A stretch of DNA of 64,000 bases. Source: Paramecium tetraurelia (lineage: Eukaryota; Ciliophora; Oligohymenophorea; Peniculida; Parameciidae). Shown here piece after piece: positions 10,916 through 28,992 of the stretch. Numbering within the stretch: the first letter of the stretch is position 1; every line of letters starts with the position of its first letter. Made by a program: the position numbers and the translations under genes. The stretch lies in assembly GCF_000165425.1 (NCBI RefSeq), contig NW_001799000.1, forward strand, positions 248,001 through 312,000, read 5' to 3'. The notes under the pieces were generated by a model. That model was not told the DNA's origin, did not search any database, and worked only from the letters and a program-made list of their open reading frames with translations.

Positions 10916-13900
10916 ATGAATCCTTCTATTGAGTATTATAATCTCCAGTAACACAAGCTTTACGAATACATGGTTGGGTTAACCTAGAACGTAACAGGAG
11001 TTGAAAAGATAGTAATTATATCAAATAATTCAAGTTCGCAGAATTAATAACATGCCTCCAAGATTTTAGTTCAGCAATTTCAAGTATTGGAAGAAAGTTT
11101 CACTCTTAAATAAGCAGTGGGAATGAACCAGATATTTTAGTTTGCTTATATTAATAAGTGAGCAATTACTTATTAAGATTGTCATAAAATTGGGATAATA
11201 CAGCTCAAAAAATTAGGAGTGAAATTGCTGAACCTTACTCTTAATTTGTAGTGAATTTCAGATAAACAAATAGAAGTTTGAATAGCGATTCCAAAAAGCA
11301 AGTAGCAGAAATAGTAGAAACTAGAAAAGAAATGTGTAAAACTTAAGAGGAATATTGGAAATTAATGAAATTATTTGAATAGAAATCTGAATAGGCACAA
11401 TAAATGATAGATCATATTGAAAAAGGAAATGCAACAAAAGAGGATTTTTAAAGATAATTTAATAATTCTCTAAGAATATAAGAATTGGCAGATGGAATGG
11501 AAAAGGACTATAAAAAATTACTATAGATAACAAATGAAAGGTGGAAACTATTTCATTAAGAATGGGATACTATATTTGCAAATGTTGGTTTGAATGAATA
11601 GAGTAGGTACAAAATATAATATAAAATAGGATTATGTTTACGAAGCAAACTGTTAGTGCATTATTGAAATTGCTGCCATTTGATTAAGATTAATCATAAT
11701 TTGAAGAAAAAATATCTGATTTAGAACTTAAATTGAAATAAGACCCCAAGATACCAATTAGGAAGTTGATTGAAAAAAGAATGCAAATTTAAGAGGGGTG
11801 TAAGAAATATAATGATAATCAAAGCCTTTAAATTTTCATTCGAAGAGTTCATAAGTTATGAATAATGGAAAAAGAATCCCCAAAGTCATGATTAAGCCCA
11901 TCCTGTATAATAGGTTTAAAATTAATGGACTCTTGTTGGCGATAAGATCTTAGAGGAGGAGAAAAAGCTTATAGATAGATATCTATATTCTTTATTTTAA
12001 ATAGATCTATCAGATAAATGCGAATAAATAATAAAAATAAAGTAAATTCTTTAGAAACCAGTGGGCAGAAATTATTTTATAACTTCTTTGAATAAATTAC
12101 ACACTAAATCATATCAAGACAAATAAGCAAGTAAATTGAAATATTATCATAGAATTCTATTTAACATTAACAACTGAATAGTTTATGGAATTGTTATAAT
12201 TAATTAGACACTGGTTAAATTATGTTGATTTGAATGAAATCTATGAATCTGAGGATATTTATGATTTATTATTAAAAGCAATTCGAATAGTCAGAATGGA
12301 TGGAAAAGAGAGAGTTAATTTAGCCTCTTAATTATCAGATATTCCTCTTTGGACTAAAGTTGATAGATGGATAGAATTATTTCAATTTATAAGTGCCAAG
12401 AAAGTAGATGAAAAGAGAAAGTAAGCTCAATCAATCATGCAATAAACCTAAAGCACTATTTTGAAAAAAGGAGTAAGAATAATTGGAAAGGGATTATCGA
12501 TTATCAAGAATTTTGGTGCCTAGTAATCTAATATGATAGAAGTAAACGAAAGTGAAATCTGCTATATGATATTAGATGAAATTAATCTATTTATATATTC
12601 CTTAAAATTGCCATCAGAATTATCTGCAGAAATAATCATTCAAATTGCATCATAATAATAACATATTGATAAGGATCATGTTGTTAAGTTATTGGAGAAA
12701 TAGGAAGATTTGCATAACACTCAATGGAAGAAGCTTTTCAAATCAGGTAAAGTGCTTTTAACTCATAAAACTGAAAAGTACGAAAGAAACAAGTTATACA
12801 TTTATGAAAATAAAGTAATTTAAGGATGTGGAGCTTGTTTAAAGTAAGAATTTCTATTTTAAATTAGATTTTTATCTATTTAGGATTAACCATAAAAGTT
12901 ACTGACTCTCAATAGCAATTTTAATAAACAGTTGAAACACAAAATTAAGAAGTTCTATTTGGGAAACTCTTAAGTTCTCTCAGATGAATCTACTCACTAA
13001 TTGAGATTGAGATTGATGTCTTAAGCTTTGAAATTGAAATAATTGAACATTGATTATGTTGAAATGAAAACTAAAGTAGGAATAGAGATGGATGTTAATA
13101 ATCTCTATGAAGAAACAATTAAATTGGATGTTTAGAGAAGTCTTCACATTCACAAAGATAAAATTAATTCAAATGTTCTATAAAGTTTGTTAAGAATTTA
13201 TGCATTTTACAATTAAGAGGTTGGATATTGTTAAGGCATGAATTACATTGCAGGATACCTTTATTTAACTTATTAAGATTAAGAGGTAGCATATAAGGCT
13301 TTTGATAGAATGATGAATCTCTATTTTAAGGAATTATACATCAATGATTTTTCTAAATTGGTAAAATTGATAATATATTTCAGAAAACTGGATTTTATGC
13401 TTTTGAAAGATTGCTCTGTATTTTCTTACCTGAATTATCTTAACATTTGAAGGACTAGAAGATAGATGCCTCTTATTATGTTGCTTCTTGGTTCATTACT
13501 TTATATTCTAATGTGTTTCAATATAGTTAAAGATCAGCCCTATTGAATGTGATATGGGACTTATTTTTAGCAGAAGAATGGAAAGGTAATATATGAAATA
13601 GTAAAATAGGATTCTATAAAGCCACATTTTATATATTTTCATTGATTCAATAGCATATTCTAAATCTTGAATTTGATGAAATCCTTCATTTTTTAGGATA
13701 GCTGATTAAATCAGAAATATTTAGTGTCAGTACAGAAAAAGAATTAATCTAATACATTTAGAAATTTGATAAATCTGTCAAAGATGATGTATCAATAAAG
13801 AAAACGATTCTATCAAAATTTAGAATAACTAATAAAATGTTAAAGAGTTTGGAATCAGAGTACCATAGCTTTTAATTGAAATTGAATAAAAAATTTAATT

Positions 13901-13917
13901 AATGCATGAAAAGATGA
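10916..13917 (+). CDS. Coiled-coil/PH-like/TBC Rab-GAP
   Basis: A 946-residue protein after removing seven introns (20-25 nt; total 161 nt; coding length divisible by three). Residues about 70-220 form long amphipathic helices that resemble an F-BAR/BAR-type domain. A middle region contains a PH/GRAM-like segment near 12760-12850 (GKVLLTHKTEKYERNKLYIY). Residues about 690-870 (bases ~13080-13620) are a TBC domain with the catalytic Arg finger IKLDVQR and Gln finger GYCQGMNY, followed by KIDASYYVASWF and the NVIWDLFLAEEWK helix. Both catalytic fingers are intact, so GTP hydrolysis on a Rab is expected. The TBC call is firm; the N-terminal BAR and PH calls are inference from pattern. Confidence 0.85.
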
Positions 13918-14609
13918 ATAATGATATCTATTATTTAGTATAAAAGTAATTTAAAATCAAAAATAACTCTATATTATCTAATTGTGATTTTCAAGAACAA
14001 TAGAAATCTGTTACTTTAATAATGATAATACATTATTTTAATGTTACTATTAAATCCTGAAATAAAATAAATTTGATTAAAATATATAAGTATCTTAAAT
14101 ATGCTTGTAAAGTTTCTAATAGATTTGTTAATGATTTTCAGGAATTTTCTGAGAATTAATATTTTTTTACATTTTTTTTGATTTTTTTATATAATTCAAT
14201 ATAATAAATGATTGTTACATTTACATTAATAACTATTCTCCACTGATATACGGATATTAAAGGTATTAATCAATATATGATTGTTGATTTATAAGTATAG
14301 TAATTCGAATTATTCAATCAAAAATAAACACGATATTGATTTATTTTTTAGATAAATCAAACCACTTTGATGATTATAAATATAAGTAATATTTGATTAA
14401 TGAGTCTCTCTATAAAATACAAAGAAATTATATTAGAAATGAAATACTTTTAGTTTTCTTCTTATTTTTCTCTATTTAATAGCAATTCAAAGAATAGGAC
14501 TACATAGTATTCATGCTTTAGTTCACATAAAATTTAATTCTTGATAATTGCATAAATACTAATGCGTATACGTATCATTTTTAAATTAAAATTAAATTAT
14601 TTTACAGAT
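13918..14609. other. AT-rich intergenic region
   Basis: Some 690 bp between the TBC gene and cytochrome c. Low-complexity, with many TTAAT/ATTAAT words; no protein-like frame and no RNA gene recognised. The last 100 bp presumably hold the cytochrome c promoter. Confidence 0.5.
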
Positions 14610-14987
14610 ATGCCTCCCAAGAAGACAATCCAAGAGCCAAATGTCAATGTTCCAAATGGAGATGCAGCAAAAGGAAGAGATATCTTTGATTAATAATGTG
14701 CTGCCTGCCACGCTTTTGAAGGAGATGATAAGACTGCATCAGCACCAACTTTAGGGTAAACTCTTTATTTAATGATTTTTAGAGGACTTTTAGGAAGAAA
14801 GGCAGGATCAACTCAATTCCCATATTCTAAGGGCATGAAGGGAGCAGGATTCAACTGGTCTGAAAAGCACTTGTTTGTGTTTTTGAAGAATCCTTCTAAG
14901 TATGTTGTTGGTACTAAGATGGCTTTCGCTGGTCTTGAAAATGAATAAGAAAGAGCTGACCTCATAGCATACCTTGCTAACAATTGA
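14610..14987 (+). CDS. Cytochrome c
   Basis: A 116-residue mitochondrial cytochrome c, the soluble electron carrier between complexes III and IV. One 27-nt intron at 14756-14782. Seen: heme attachment motif CAACH, the GRKAGSTQFPYS segment, and the axial Met in GTKMAF; C-terminal helix ERADLIAYLANN. The N-terminus is extended by about 15 residues (MPPKKTIQEPNVNVPNGD) relative to animal forms, as in several protists and plants. No break or missing key residue. Start ATG 14610 preceded by AT-rich leader; stop TGA 14985-14987. Confidence 0.97.
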
Positions 14988-15068
14988 GAAAATATATAAA
15001 TATAAGATAAAATAAAATTGTGGCTATAAGAGAACCAAATTTAGCAGCTCTTGTCATAATTATACATG

Positions 15069-20157
<5,089 letters not shown>

Positions 20158-20347
20158 TTATAAAATAATAAGGGACAAAAAGGTAAAAAAAAAACTATAT
20201 GATAAATTTTTCTTCTTTTTTTTGAATTTCAGATATATATGCTCACAAATCGGCGCGCATTTAATTTTTTCATATATACTATATATACGATATTCTCATT
20301 AGTTCAATTTTCACTATTCTTGTCACTCTTTTAATATTAATATTTTT

Positions 20348-23007
20348 ATGGATCCAAGTACACAATGGAAAGAATTAAATAAAAAATACTATAAGTTTCA
20401 TTAATTCAATCCCATAACAGGTGAACAAAAGTTCCTTGACTTTTACTATTAGCACATAGCTGTAGCCAAATGGGGTGGTCCTTTGGCAGCAACAAAAAAT
20501 TTTGATTAGGTTATACTCATGCGAACAGACGATATTCTCAAAGATTCCATAGTATTCTTTACCAACAGCGGTAAAATTATGTCAAGAACCCCATACAAAG
20601 AAGCCGATAAGGTAAATTGAAAAATAATCAAATTAGATTCCATTATTTGATTTTCTTGAAGATGAACATCTGATATTACTCAAAGCAAGTGGTGTCTACT
20701 ATATAATTGATCCTTTCAAAGGAACCAAAAAAAACCATGATTTAGGGGAATAATTCAAGCTAAATCAGATTTAAAGTGCTCTCATTGTGAATAATGGATT
20801 TGTATTGATGGCAATGAACTTTGAGTTTTATTATGTCCAAAATGCTCATGAGCCTGAAGTCTAGTAATTCAAACCATCCAATCTTACTTCATTCCCAGAG
20901 CATTGGTAAGTGATTCCTTCTGAGAAGTCATCAAGTGGTAAGGTAGAACTACTGATAGCCAATCCTGATGGAGGCATACTACATATAATTGAGAATGAGA
21001 AGTGGAAGATTTATTATAATAAAGACAAGATTACAAGTGAAATTGATAAGAAACTTCCTGATCTAAGAAATATTAAAATGTTAAGTCTATCACCAACATA
21101 CAAAAATTTAGCCTTGTTGTAATATTATGGTTAAAGGTGGATTATGGCATTTATTACTAACTATTTTGAATCTTCAGAGTATCGTTAGATGCCCATAGAT
21201 TTGAAAGAGGATGATGTAAAAAAAGATGAAACAGCAGAGAAAGATCTCAGCATTTTAGAACGACCAAAAAAGATGTTTTGGTGTGGAGATGATTGTGTAG
21301 TTCTATAATTGTAATAATACATTGTTTTAGTATCTTAAGATTCCTATACAAAAATAAAAATGAATAATTAGCATTTTGCTATGAAATCTGAGTATGATGG
21401 TTTAAGAGTGTTAACACAAAAAAAAGAATGAAATTTTAAGGAAATTGCCTGATTCGTATATTAATGTATTTGAACAACTCTCTGTTAAACCAGGGGCTTA
21501 ATTGTATTGCGCTTATGAGTCTTTTGAACAAAAGAATCCTATTGAGGATGATGAATTGAGAAATAGTAAAAGTCTGTTGAGCGAGGCAGTAAGTGATTGT
21601 GTAAGATGTGCATAATTTGAAATAAACCCTGAATATTAGATAAAATTATTAAAGTCAGGAAATTACGGCAAGATCTTTTTGGGAACTCAAAATTTAGACC
21701 CGAATATATTTAATGAAACAGCTAGATATTTGAGAGTCGTTAATTCCTTGAGAAGAGGTGGAGGAGTGGGAGGAAGAGTGGTAACATATGAATAAGTATT
21801 GCAATTGATTAAGATTCCAGATATTATGATAGGGTTGCTATTAAGATATAATTTACATTATCTAGCTGTTGAAGTTTCTAATTTTCTTAAATTTTAAATC
21901 AAATAAAGGGCCTCTATTTATACACATTGGGCGTGTCGCAAAGTTGAAGTTCAAGAAGACGATGATGTCCTATGTGAAATAATTAAGGAGAAAATAAAAG
22001 AAGAAAGAGGAGTCTCATTCACTTAGATTGCATAGAAATCAATTGAAATAGGAAAATAATAATTGGCTTTAAAACTATTGGATAACGAGTAGAGTCTATC
22101 TAAACGAATTCCAGTTTTGATTTGGATGGCCAATTTCCAATCAGCTAATAATAATAACTCTTATTATGAAAAAGCATTAGCTGATGCAATTATATCAAAA
22201 GATTCCAATCTACTATATTTTGTGATAATGAAATTCTTAAAAACTGAAATGAATGAGACTTATAAATTTAGCACTCTCGTCAGACAAGATCCAGTCTCAT
22301 AAGCATTGTTAGTCTATTATTGTAAGAAATTTTGATGATAAATATTTGTAAAAATATTTACAATATTACAAGAAATTTGATGAATGTGGCTTATTAGCAA
22401 TCAACTAAGCTTATCAACAAAACAATTTAGATGAGAAAATCAAATTCTTAGATCAAGCTTTAAAGTACTTTGCAGATGACGAAACCGACTAATTTTATAA
22501 GAGAATCATAGCTGAATAAATCATAATACTAAAAGATTTGAAATCCGAAGTAGAAAAAGGCAGAAAGAAGCCAAACCAAAACATCATGGAAGAAAGACCT
22601 ATTAATTCAATCATGGAAGCCTTTTTCGTTAAGGACAAACCAGATTTCGCTCATGAATTCGCTAAAACATACAAAATACCAGATCGTAGGTACTATTTTT
22701 ACTCATAAATAGAATTTACTTGACTAGAGTTAAAACCTTAATCAATAAGAAGAATTGGGATGAATTGGATAAGTTTATGTAGGAGAAGAACAAGAAATCT
22801 ATTATAATACCATACGAATTAGTGGCAGAACTACTGTTTAAAGCAGATCAAGAGGAAAGAGGTATTTCTATACTCATGAAAATGCCTGATGTTGAAGTAT
22901 TTCTTTAGTATATTCTAGGAATCCTGTAGAACCTTAATAAGGATTGGATAGCAGAGTTCTGCCGTTCAGGTTGCAATAAACAATAAAAAAATCTAATTAC
23001 TTTATGA
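20348..23007 (+). CDS. VPS16: VPS16, core HOPS/CORVET subunit (two frameshifts)
   Basis: About 869 residues if two single-base insertions are allowed for. VPS16 joins VPS11, 18, 33 and others in the HOPS/CORVET tethers for endosome-lysosome fusion. Introns of 25 nt (~20616-20640) and 23 nt (~22690) are clear. Seen: N-terminal beta-propeller features (AVAKWGGPLA, MFWCGDDCVVLQ) and the VPS16 C-terminal helical domain (LHYLAVEVSNFLKF, IYTHWACRKVE, AKTYKIPDRR.YLTRVKTL). Reading breaks at an A8 run (21418-21425) and a T4 run (22330-22333). Deleting one base at each restores the family alignment and makes the coding length divisible by three. Either these are homopolymer errors or the copy is inactivated. 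Confidence 0.9.
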
Positions 23008-23070
23008 TATCAGGGGGTTGATCTTTGATAATTCAGCCAAGGCATTGCTGGAAACTTATTTAAGCCAAAA

Positions 23071-23835
23071 TCAAAAATGAATAGCAAAATAAATAAATAA
23101 CAAATCATTGCATATCTGTGATTCTCCATAAAGCATTAGCCACTTCCGGCTTACAGACAGATACAATATGTTAATTTTCGATCTTACTTTAGTAAGGTTA
23201 GGTGTGTAAATAAAGTCCAGTACATATATGTTTAAGTTCTAATATACTAGAATAATAATACTAATAATAGAGTATTGTTTGATTTCTTCGTCATCTGCAA
23301 TGATTTCCCATTCATCCATATCATTTTACAAACAACCAACTTCCCCCATGTTATTTATGGTTTGTAAACATTTTAAATACGATTATGTAATAGGATGATA
23401 AACATAGGTTTTATTGTCCATCCATATAATTTGCCACCAGTCATATTCATAATTGCAATTATTGCAAGTGCTTACTTCATTTGATTTATTGTGTTCATGC
23501 TTAATAGCATGGGAGTGTAGGTATCTTTGAGTGTGTAGATTATATAACTTAATTTAGTGATGCTTTTCCATCTTAAGTCCCTATGGAAACCTAATCAGGT
23601 TTATGGTTGCACTCTACTCAATCTAAAATTAAGAATTTAGTTCAAAAGATGAATTTTGATCCTGCTCCGTTTCTGGGTCTTCTTTTATAACAATGCTTTA
23701 AACTTAGCTCAATAATCTTGACTTTTTTCTTCTATGGCATGCTTTTAGATTGGAGAAGTCTTATTCAAATATTTCTTTTCTTGGACAATCTTAAAGAGAG
23801 GAGTGATTATTATATTCTTTAATGCAATTTCCCAT
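23071..23835 (-). CDS. MIR-like domain protein with N-myristoylation signal
   Basis: Open minus-strand frame of 254 residues without introns (ATG 23833-23835; TGA 23071-23073). It starts MGNCIKEY, a good N-myristoylation/palmitoylation signal. Residues about 95-175 read KLYNLHTQRYLHSHAIKHEH...YEYDWWQIIW, resembling the beta-trefoil MIR motif of SDF2, IP3 receptors and protein O-mannosyltransferases. An acidic segment (WEIIADDEEIKQ) follows. The last 70 residues are Ile/Leu-rich and less protein-like; an unrecognised intron near 23270 could give a different C-terminus. The function is unknown, and its lipid anchor would place it on the cytosolic face of a membrane, unusual for a MIR domain. 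Confidence 0.6.
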
Positions 23836-23948
23836 TATGATATAATTATTGATGAACACATTTTAATAATATTACGTAGTATTTGGATGAAAATGTCAAA
23901 ATAGTAGGATTTCTGATTGCTATAATTTAATATCTAAATATGTATATA

Positions 23949-25728
<1,780 letters not shown>

Positions 25729-25772
25729 TAGTTAATTATTAATTATTAATTATTAATATTAATTATACGATT
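25729..25772. promoter_or_regulatory. 44-bp bidirectional promoter with TTAATTA repeats
   Basis: The whole space between two divergent ATGs. It consists almost entirely of four to five overlapping TTAATTAT units (25732-25767). Both promoters must lie here or within the coding sequences. That it acts as a shared promoter is inference. Confidence 0.5.
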
Positions 25773-26579
25773 ATGTACTTAGATAATTTTTTTTCTTAAG
25801 ATCATCCTTTTCAATAGAATAGTAGTCCTCAAAATCAAATGCTCATGAATTCACCTTCGTCACTAGACTTAAAAAAAGATTTCGAATAGTAAGAATTTCT
25901 AAGATCTCCACAAATCATCTATGATATCAATTCCTATGAGTAAATTCCATTAAATTGGAGTATAAAACCTTCTAATCTCAATTTTCCTGGTTAACAATCT
26001 TTGATTTTAAGATCTGGTAGGTCATATTGTTACAATTATTTTAAGTAAGACCTAACTCAAATATAAAACGAAAATAATTAAGGTTTGGAATAGTAAGTGG
26101 ATTTAGAATGCCTAATGTAAAAAAGTGATTAATTGGATGCTGTCAATATTACTTCCAAGAAAATAAGTACCAAATCCTAAGCATTTAAAATTTAAAAGAA
26201 AACGAAAATTTTAAATATTACTAGTTTAAAGTGTTAACAGCCTTGCAATTGTAAAAGTAGCGGGTGTATCAAACGCTATTGCCGTTGCTTTCATAGTGGA
26301 AAAACATGCTTGCCAGAGTGTTAATGTTAGGATGGATGTCTGAATAAGGAACATAATAATTGTGAAAGAAGTGAGGCAATAAAACACGTGAATGAAAAAT
26401 GTTATAGAAACAGAAAAATTCCAAAAGAGGCCCTCTTTAAATTGGACGTAATATATGGATGTTCTTGTACTAAGTCTAAATGCAGAAAAAGATACTGTGA
26501 ATGTTTTTTAAGAAATTAGAATTGCACTGAGAAATGTAAGTGTTTTGATTGCTGCAATCGATAAATTATAACGGAATGA
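25773..26579 (+). CDS. CRC (tesmin/TSO1/LIN54-type) DNA-binding protein
   Basis: A single-exon gene of 268 residues. The C-terminal 110 residues hold two Cys-rich CXC motifs (CNCKSSGCIKRYCRCF...CQC and CSCTKSKCRKRYCECF...CKCFDCC) joined by a conserved linker (NRKIPKEALF is the RNPxAF-like element). This is the CRC domain that binds CHR-type promoter elements in LIN54/MuvB and tesmin/TSO1 proteins. The N-terminal half is Ser/Gln/Asn-rich and disordered. All expected cysteines are present. A role in cell-cycle-linked transcription is known for the family and inferred here. Start ATG 25773 is the first in frame after the 44-bp divergent spacer. Confidence 0.93.
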
Positions 26580-26630
26580 CCTTATCGTAATTTGTTACAT
26601 CTATTATTTCTTAAATTTAATTATTTAATT

Positions 26631-27189
26631 ATGATGCGTCTATATTACTAAGCATTCAGCAAACTTATCAAAGTAGATCGTTTAGCACTGACTCCACATC
26701 AATATTGGATTGCAGCTGGTAAAGGAATGGAACGCCCTTATACAGGAGAATATTGGTTTGTAAATTTAATGATCTATCTCATCAGAATCAAGAAGTTGGA
26801 ACATATCACTGTTAGCATTGCGATAATCAATTGTTTTCTTTTGACTCTAAATACAAATCAACTACAGGATATGCATAATTTTGGAATCACATACCTAATA
26901 GCGTAAAATTAGAGGAATCAAACATTAAAGTATTAATACTCATTCATCTCTCTTTTAGGAAGAAAGGGATTTGTGTTGTGCTGGATGTGACAGTTTTGTT
27001 GGAAAGGTTTCCTTTGATGGACCTCCTCCAACATTCATTAAATATAGTATTAATTCAGCTGCATTAAATTTCAAACTGAAATCCTTTTAAGAAGACCCAT
27101 ACTTTAGAAAAATTGCTAGAAAAGAAAAAGAGGCTCAACGTTAGAAAAAAGTAGAACATAATTATTTAGAAAGCAATAGCAATTTGTGA
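26631..27189 (+). CDS. MsrB/SelR-fold protein lacking catalytic residues
   Basis: A 167-residue protein after removing introns of 26 nt (GTAAATTT...CATCAG) and 29 nt (GTATTAATACTC...TTTTAG). It aligns end to end with methionine-R-sulfoxide reductase B: LTPHQYWIAAGKGMERPYTGEYW at the N-terminus, then zinc cysteines in CQHC and CAGC, and the C-terminal INSAALNF strand. However, the catalytic Cys of the RYCINS motif is Ser (KYSINS, codon AGT), the GWPSF motif is GYAQF, and the HxGHVF His is absent (VGKVSF). The fold and zinc site are kept while the active site is gone, so it is probably a pseudoenzyme. A basic, coiled C-terminal tail of about 40 residues is added. The short N-terminus may be a mitochondrial signal. 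Confidence 0.85.
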
Positions 27190-27574
27190 TTTATTATATT
27201 AATAAAATTATATGTAGTGATGAAATAGTACAAGTGTCAGTGGATCTGTCTCATTATTATTATCTGTAATATAAGTATTTATAAATAATGTTAATTTATT
27301 TATATAAGACTCAACAAATTAGAAGGGAAGTTTATTGAATACATTTTATTTGTGATGGACAATAAATAATGTAACAATCAGAAAAATCATATAATATATT
27401 AATTATGATCTTTTTATTTACTTTCTCAGATTTATTATTGAATTGCTATTTGAAATGCTTAACTCACTTAATACAACATGTTAAGCTCTTATAAAGTCCA
27501 CCAAATACAAGTAAAATGATGTATAATTATTATTTCAAATTTATAAATTTAATTTAATAATGTCACTCTCTTTA
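27190..27574. other. AT-rich convergent intergenic region
   Basis: About 385 bp between two converging genes. No protein-like frame, RNA gene or repeat is visible. Confidence 0.5.
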
Positions 27575-27955
27575 TCATACCTATTATTTCAAATTTTATT
27601 TGTGTATCTCCAGTTATTCCACTAGGAATGTATATACCAAAGGAAAATACTCTTCTAGCTGAATATCTTGTACAACAATATCTACAAAATGAATAACTTT
27701 TGTAAGTTCATTTTCTAATTCTGTCAAGTGATAATGAGAGTATCGTTTCTGTAGACGAACGATACAATGTGCCAGCTTGCTCCTCAGTATAATTAATTGA
27801 TTTAAATTATAGCGAAGATCATCAGGAATATCGCTGGATAATTCCAATTATCCTATGATATTAATGAAATTCTCTGCAATCATAATAGGCAATTTGATTT
27901 CGTTGATTTTAGAATTGTGTGGCTTATGATTGCTGGAAGAACAAGCCAGTCCCAT
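27575..27955 (-). CDS. Small helical protein with N-myristoylation signal
   Basis: Minus-strand frame of 126 residues without introns (ATG 27953-27955; TGA 27575-27577). It begins MGLACSSSNH, a strong N-myristoylation plus palmitoylation signal of the kind found on calpain-like, phosphatase and kinase-adaptor proteins in protists. The rest is two or three amphipathic helices (DLRYNLNQLIILRSKLAHCIVRLQ; LENELTKVIHFVDIVVQDIQ) without a recognised domain. Likely a membrane-associated adaptor; nothing more specific is supported. Confidence 0.6.
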
Positions 27956-28448
27956 TTTAAATAAATTAAATTTATATAGATTATATCAATCAATATTAAG
28001 GGGAAACTAACCACCAAAAAACTAATTTATTCTAATATAGCAGCAACAAATTTCATTTTGCAATAACCATTTTTCACTTCCACAAACTGAATTTATTTTA
28101 AGCTTTGAACACCAAATTAGAAAGTTCCAAATGCTATTAAAATATTAAACAACAAATTTTGTAAGACTTTCCAGAATTTCTACTTTAAATTTCATATATA
28201 CTTTGAAAATGAATATTGCTATCTATTATTATCAAGCAATTGTGTATGATAACATTATAAGTTAAGAAGTAGTAATTTAATGAATAGATGTTATTTTGAT
28301 AACTTAAACAAATTATTTTAGAAGATTAAGAAATGCATGATAATTTAATGTGGTCTAGTAATTGTGTTATAAAATATATTGGAACTTAAATTGATTATAA
28401 ATGAATATGAGATACTTTGTGTATTATTCATTCGTTAATTAAAATATT
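27956..28448. other. Intergenic region between divergent genes
   Basis: About 490 bp of AT-rich sequence between divergent start codons. No convincing frame. Presumably contains both promoters. Confidence 0.5.
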
Positions 28449-28981
28449 ATGATTGAAGGGTAGATTATTGAATTCTTTTGGTTAATGAGTAGTTTAGTGT
28501 TATTTGGCTATGCAATATTGTCGAAATTCAAATGGAAAGAGAACATACATTAGAATCGCAAGATTAGAATGAATAGCTATAAATCGTAGAATTTACCTAG
28601 AAACTAATTTGTGATTGAAGGTGAGATATGCAATTATAAGTAGAGGCTGAGGAACAACAGTAATGCAAAAGCGAGGAGGATCTTTCTTAACAACAGTAAT
28701 AATAGCTGGAGGTAACGAATTGAAATGAATAGTGCAAGAATTAATCAATAGCATAAATAATAAGACCGAAAGTAAATTATTTGATTAATGTTCATTTGCT
28801 ATTATCATCAGTGGCAATAATAAATATACTAAATGGCGGAGACAATATATTTTTATTAGTCATGGTAATCTTATACCTGATTAGTACAATTGTAATTGTT
28901 TCTAAGTTAAGAATGAAATGGTTATTCATTCCATAACTGATGATTTTGGCCATGATGATAAACTACTTGATAGTTATATGA
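28449..28981 (+). CDS. Small multi-spanning membrane protein, unknown
   Basis: Plus-strand gene of 163 residues with two introns (20 nt, GTGAGATATGCAATTATAAG; 21 nt, GTAACGAATTGAAATGAATAG). It has an N-terminal hydrophobic segment (EFFWLMSSLVLFGYAIL), a basic then Gln-rich cytosolic-type linker (residues 25-80), and three further hydrophobic segments (VHLLLSSVAIINIL, IFLLVMVILYLISTIVIV, LFIPQLMILAMMINYLIV). No family is recognised. I end it at the TGA at 28979-28981; one more possible intron would extend it into the convergent Kelch gene, which I reject. It stops 11 bp before that gene's stop. Confidence 0.6.
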
Positions 28982-28992
28982 TTATAATATAT

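Noticed and set aside
21409-22299. Two 19-nt GT...AG segments in VPS16 (GTGTTAACACAAAAAAAAG and GTCTCATAAGCATTGTTAG) as introns
   Set aside because: Both would remove residues that align with VPS16, lack the GTA start of the other introns and are shorter than any clear intron in the window; homopolymer frameshifts explain both better.
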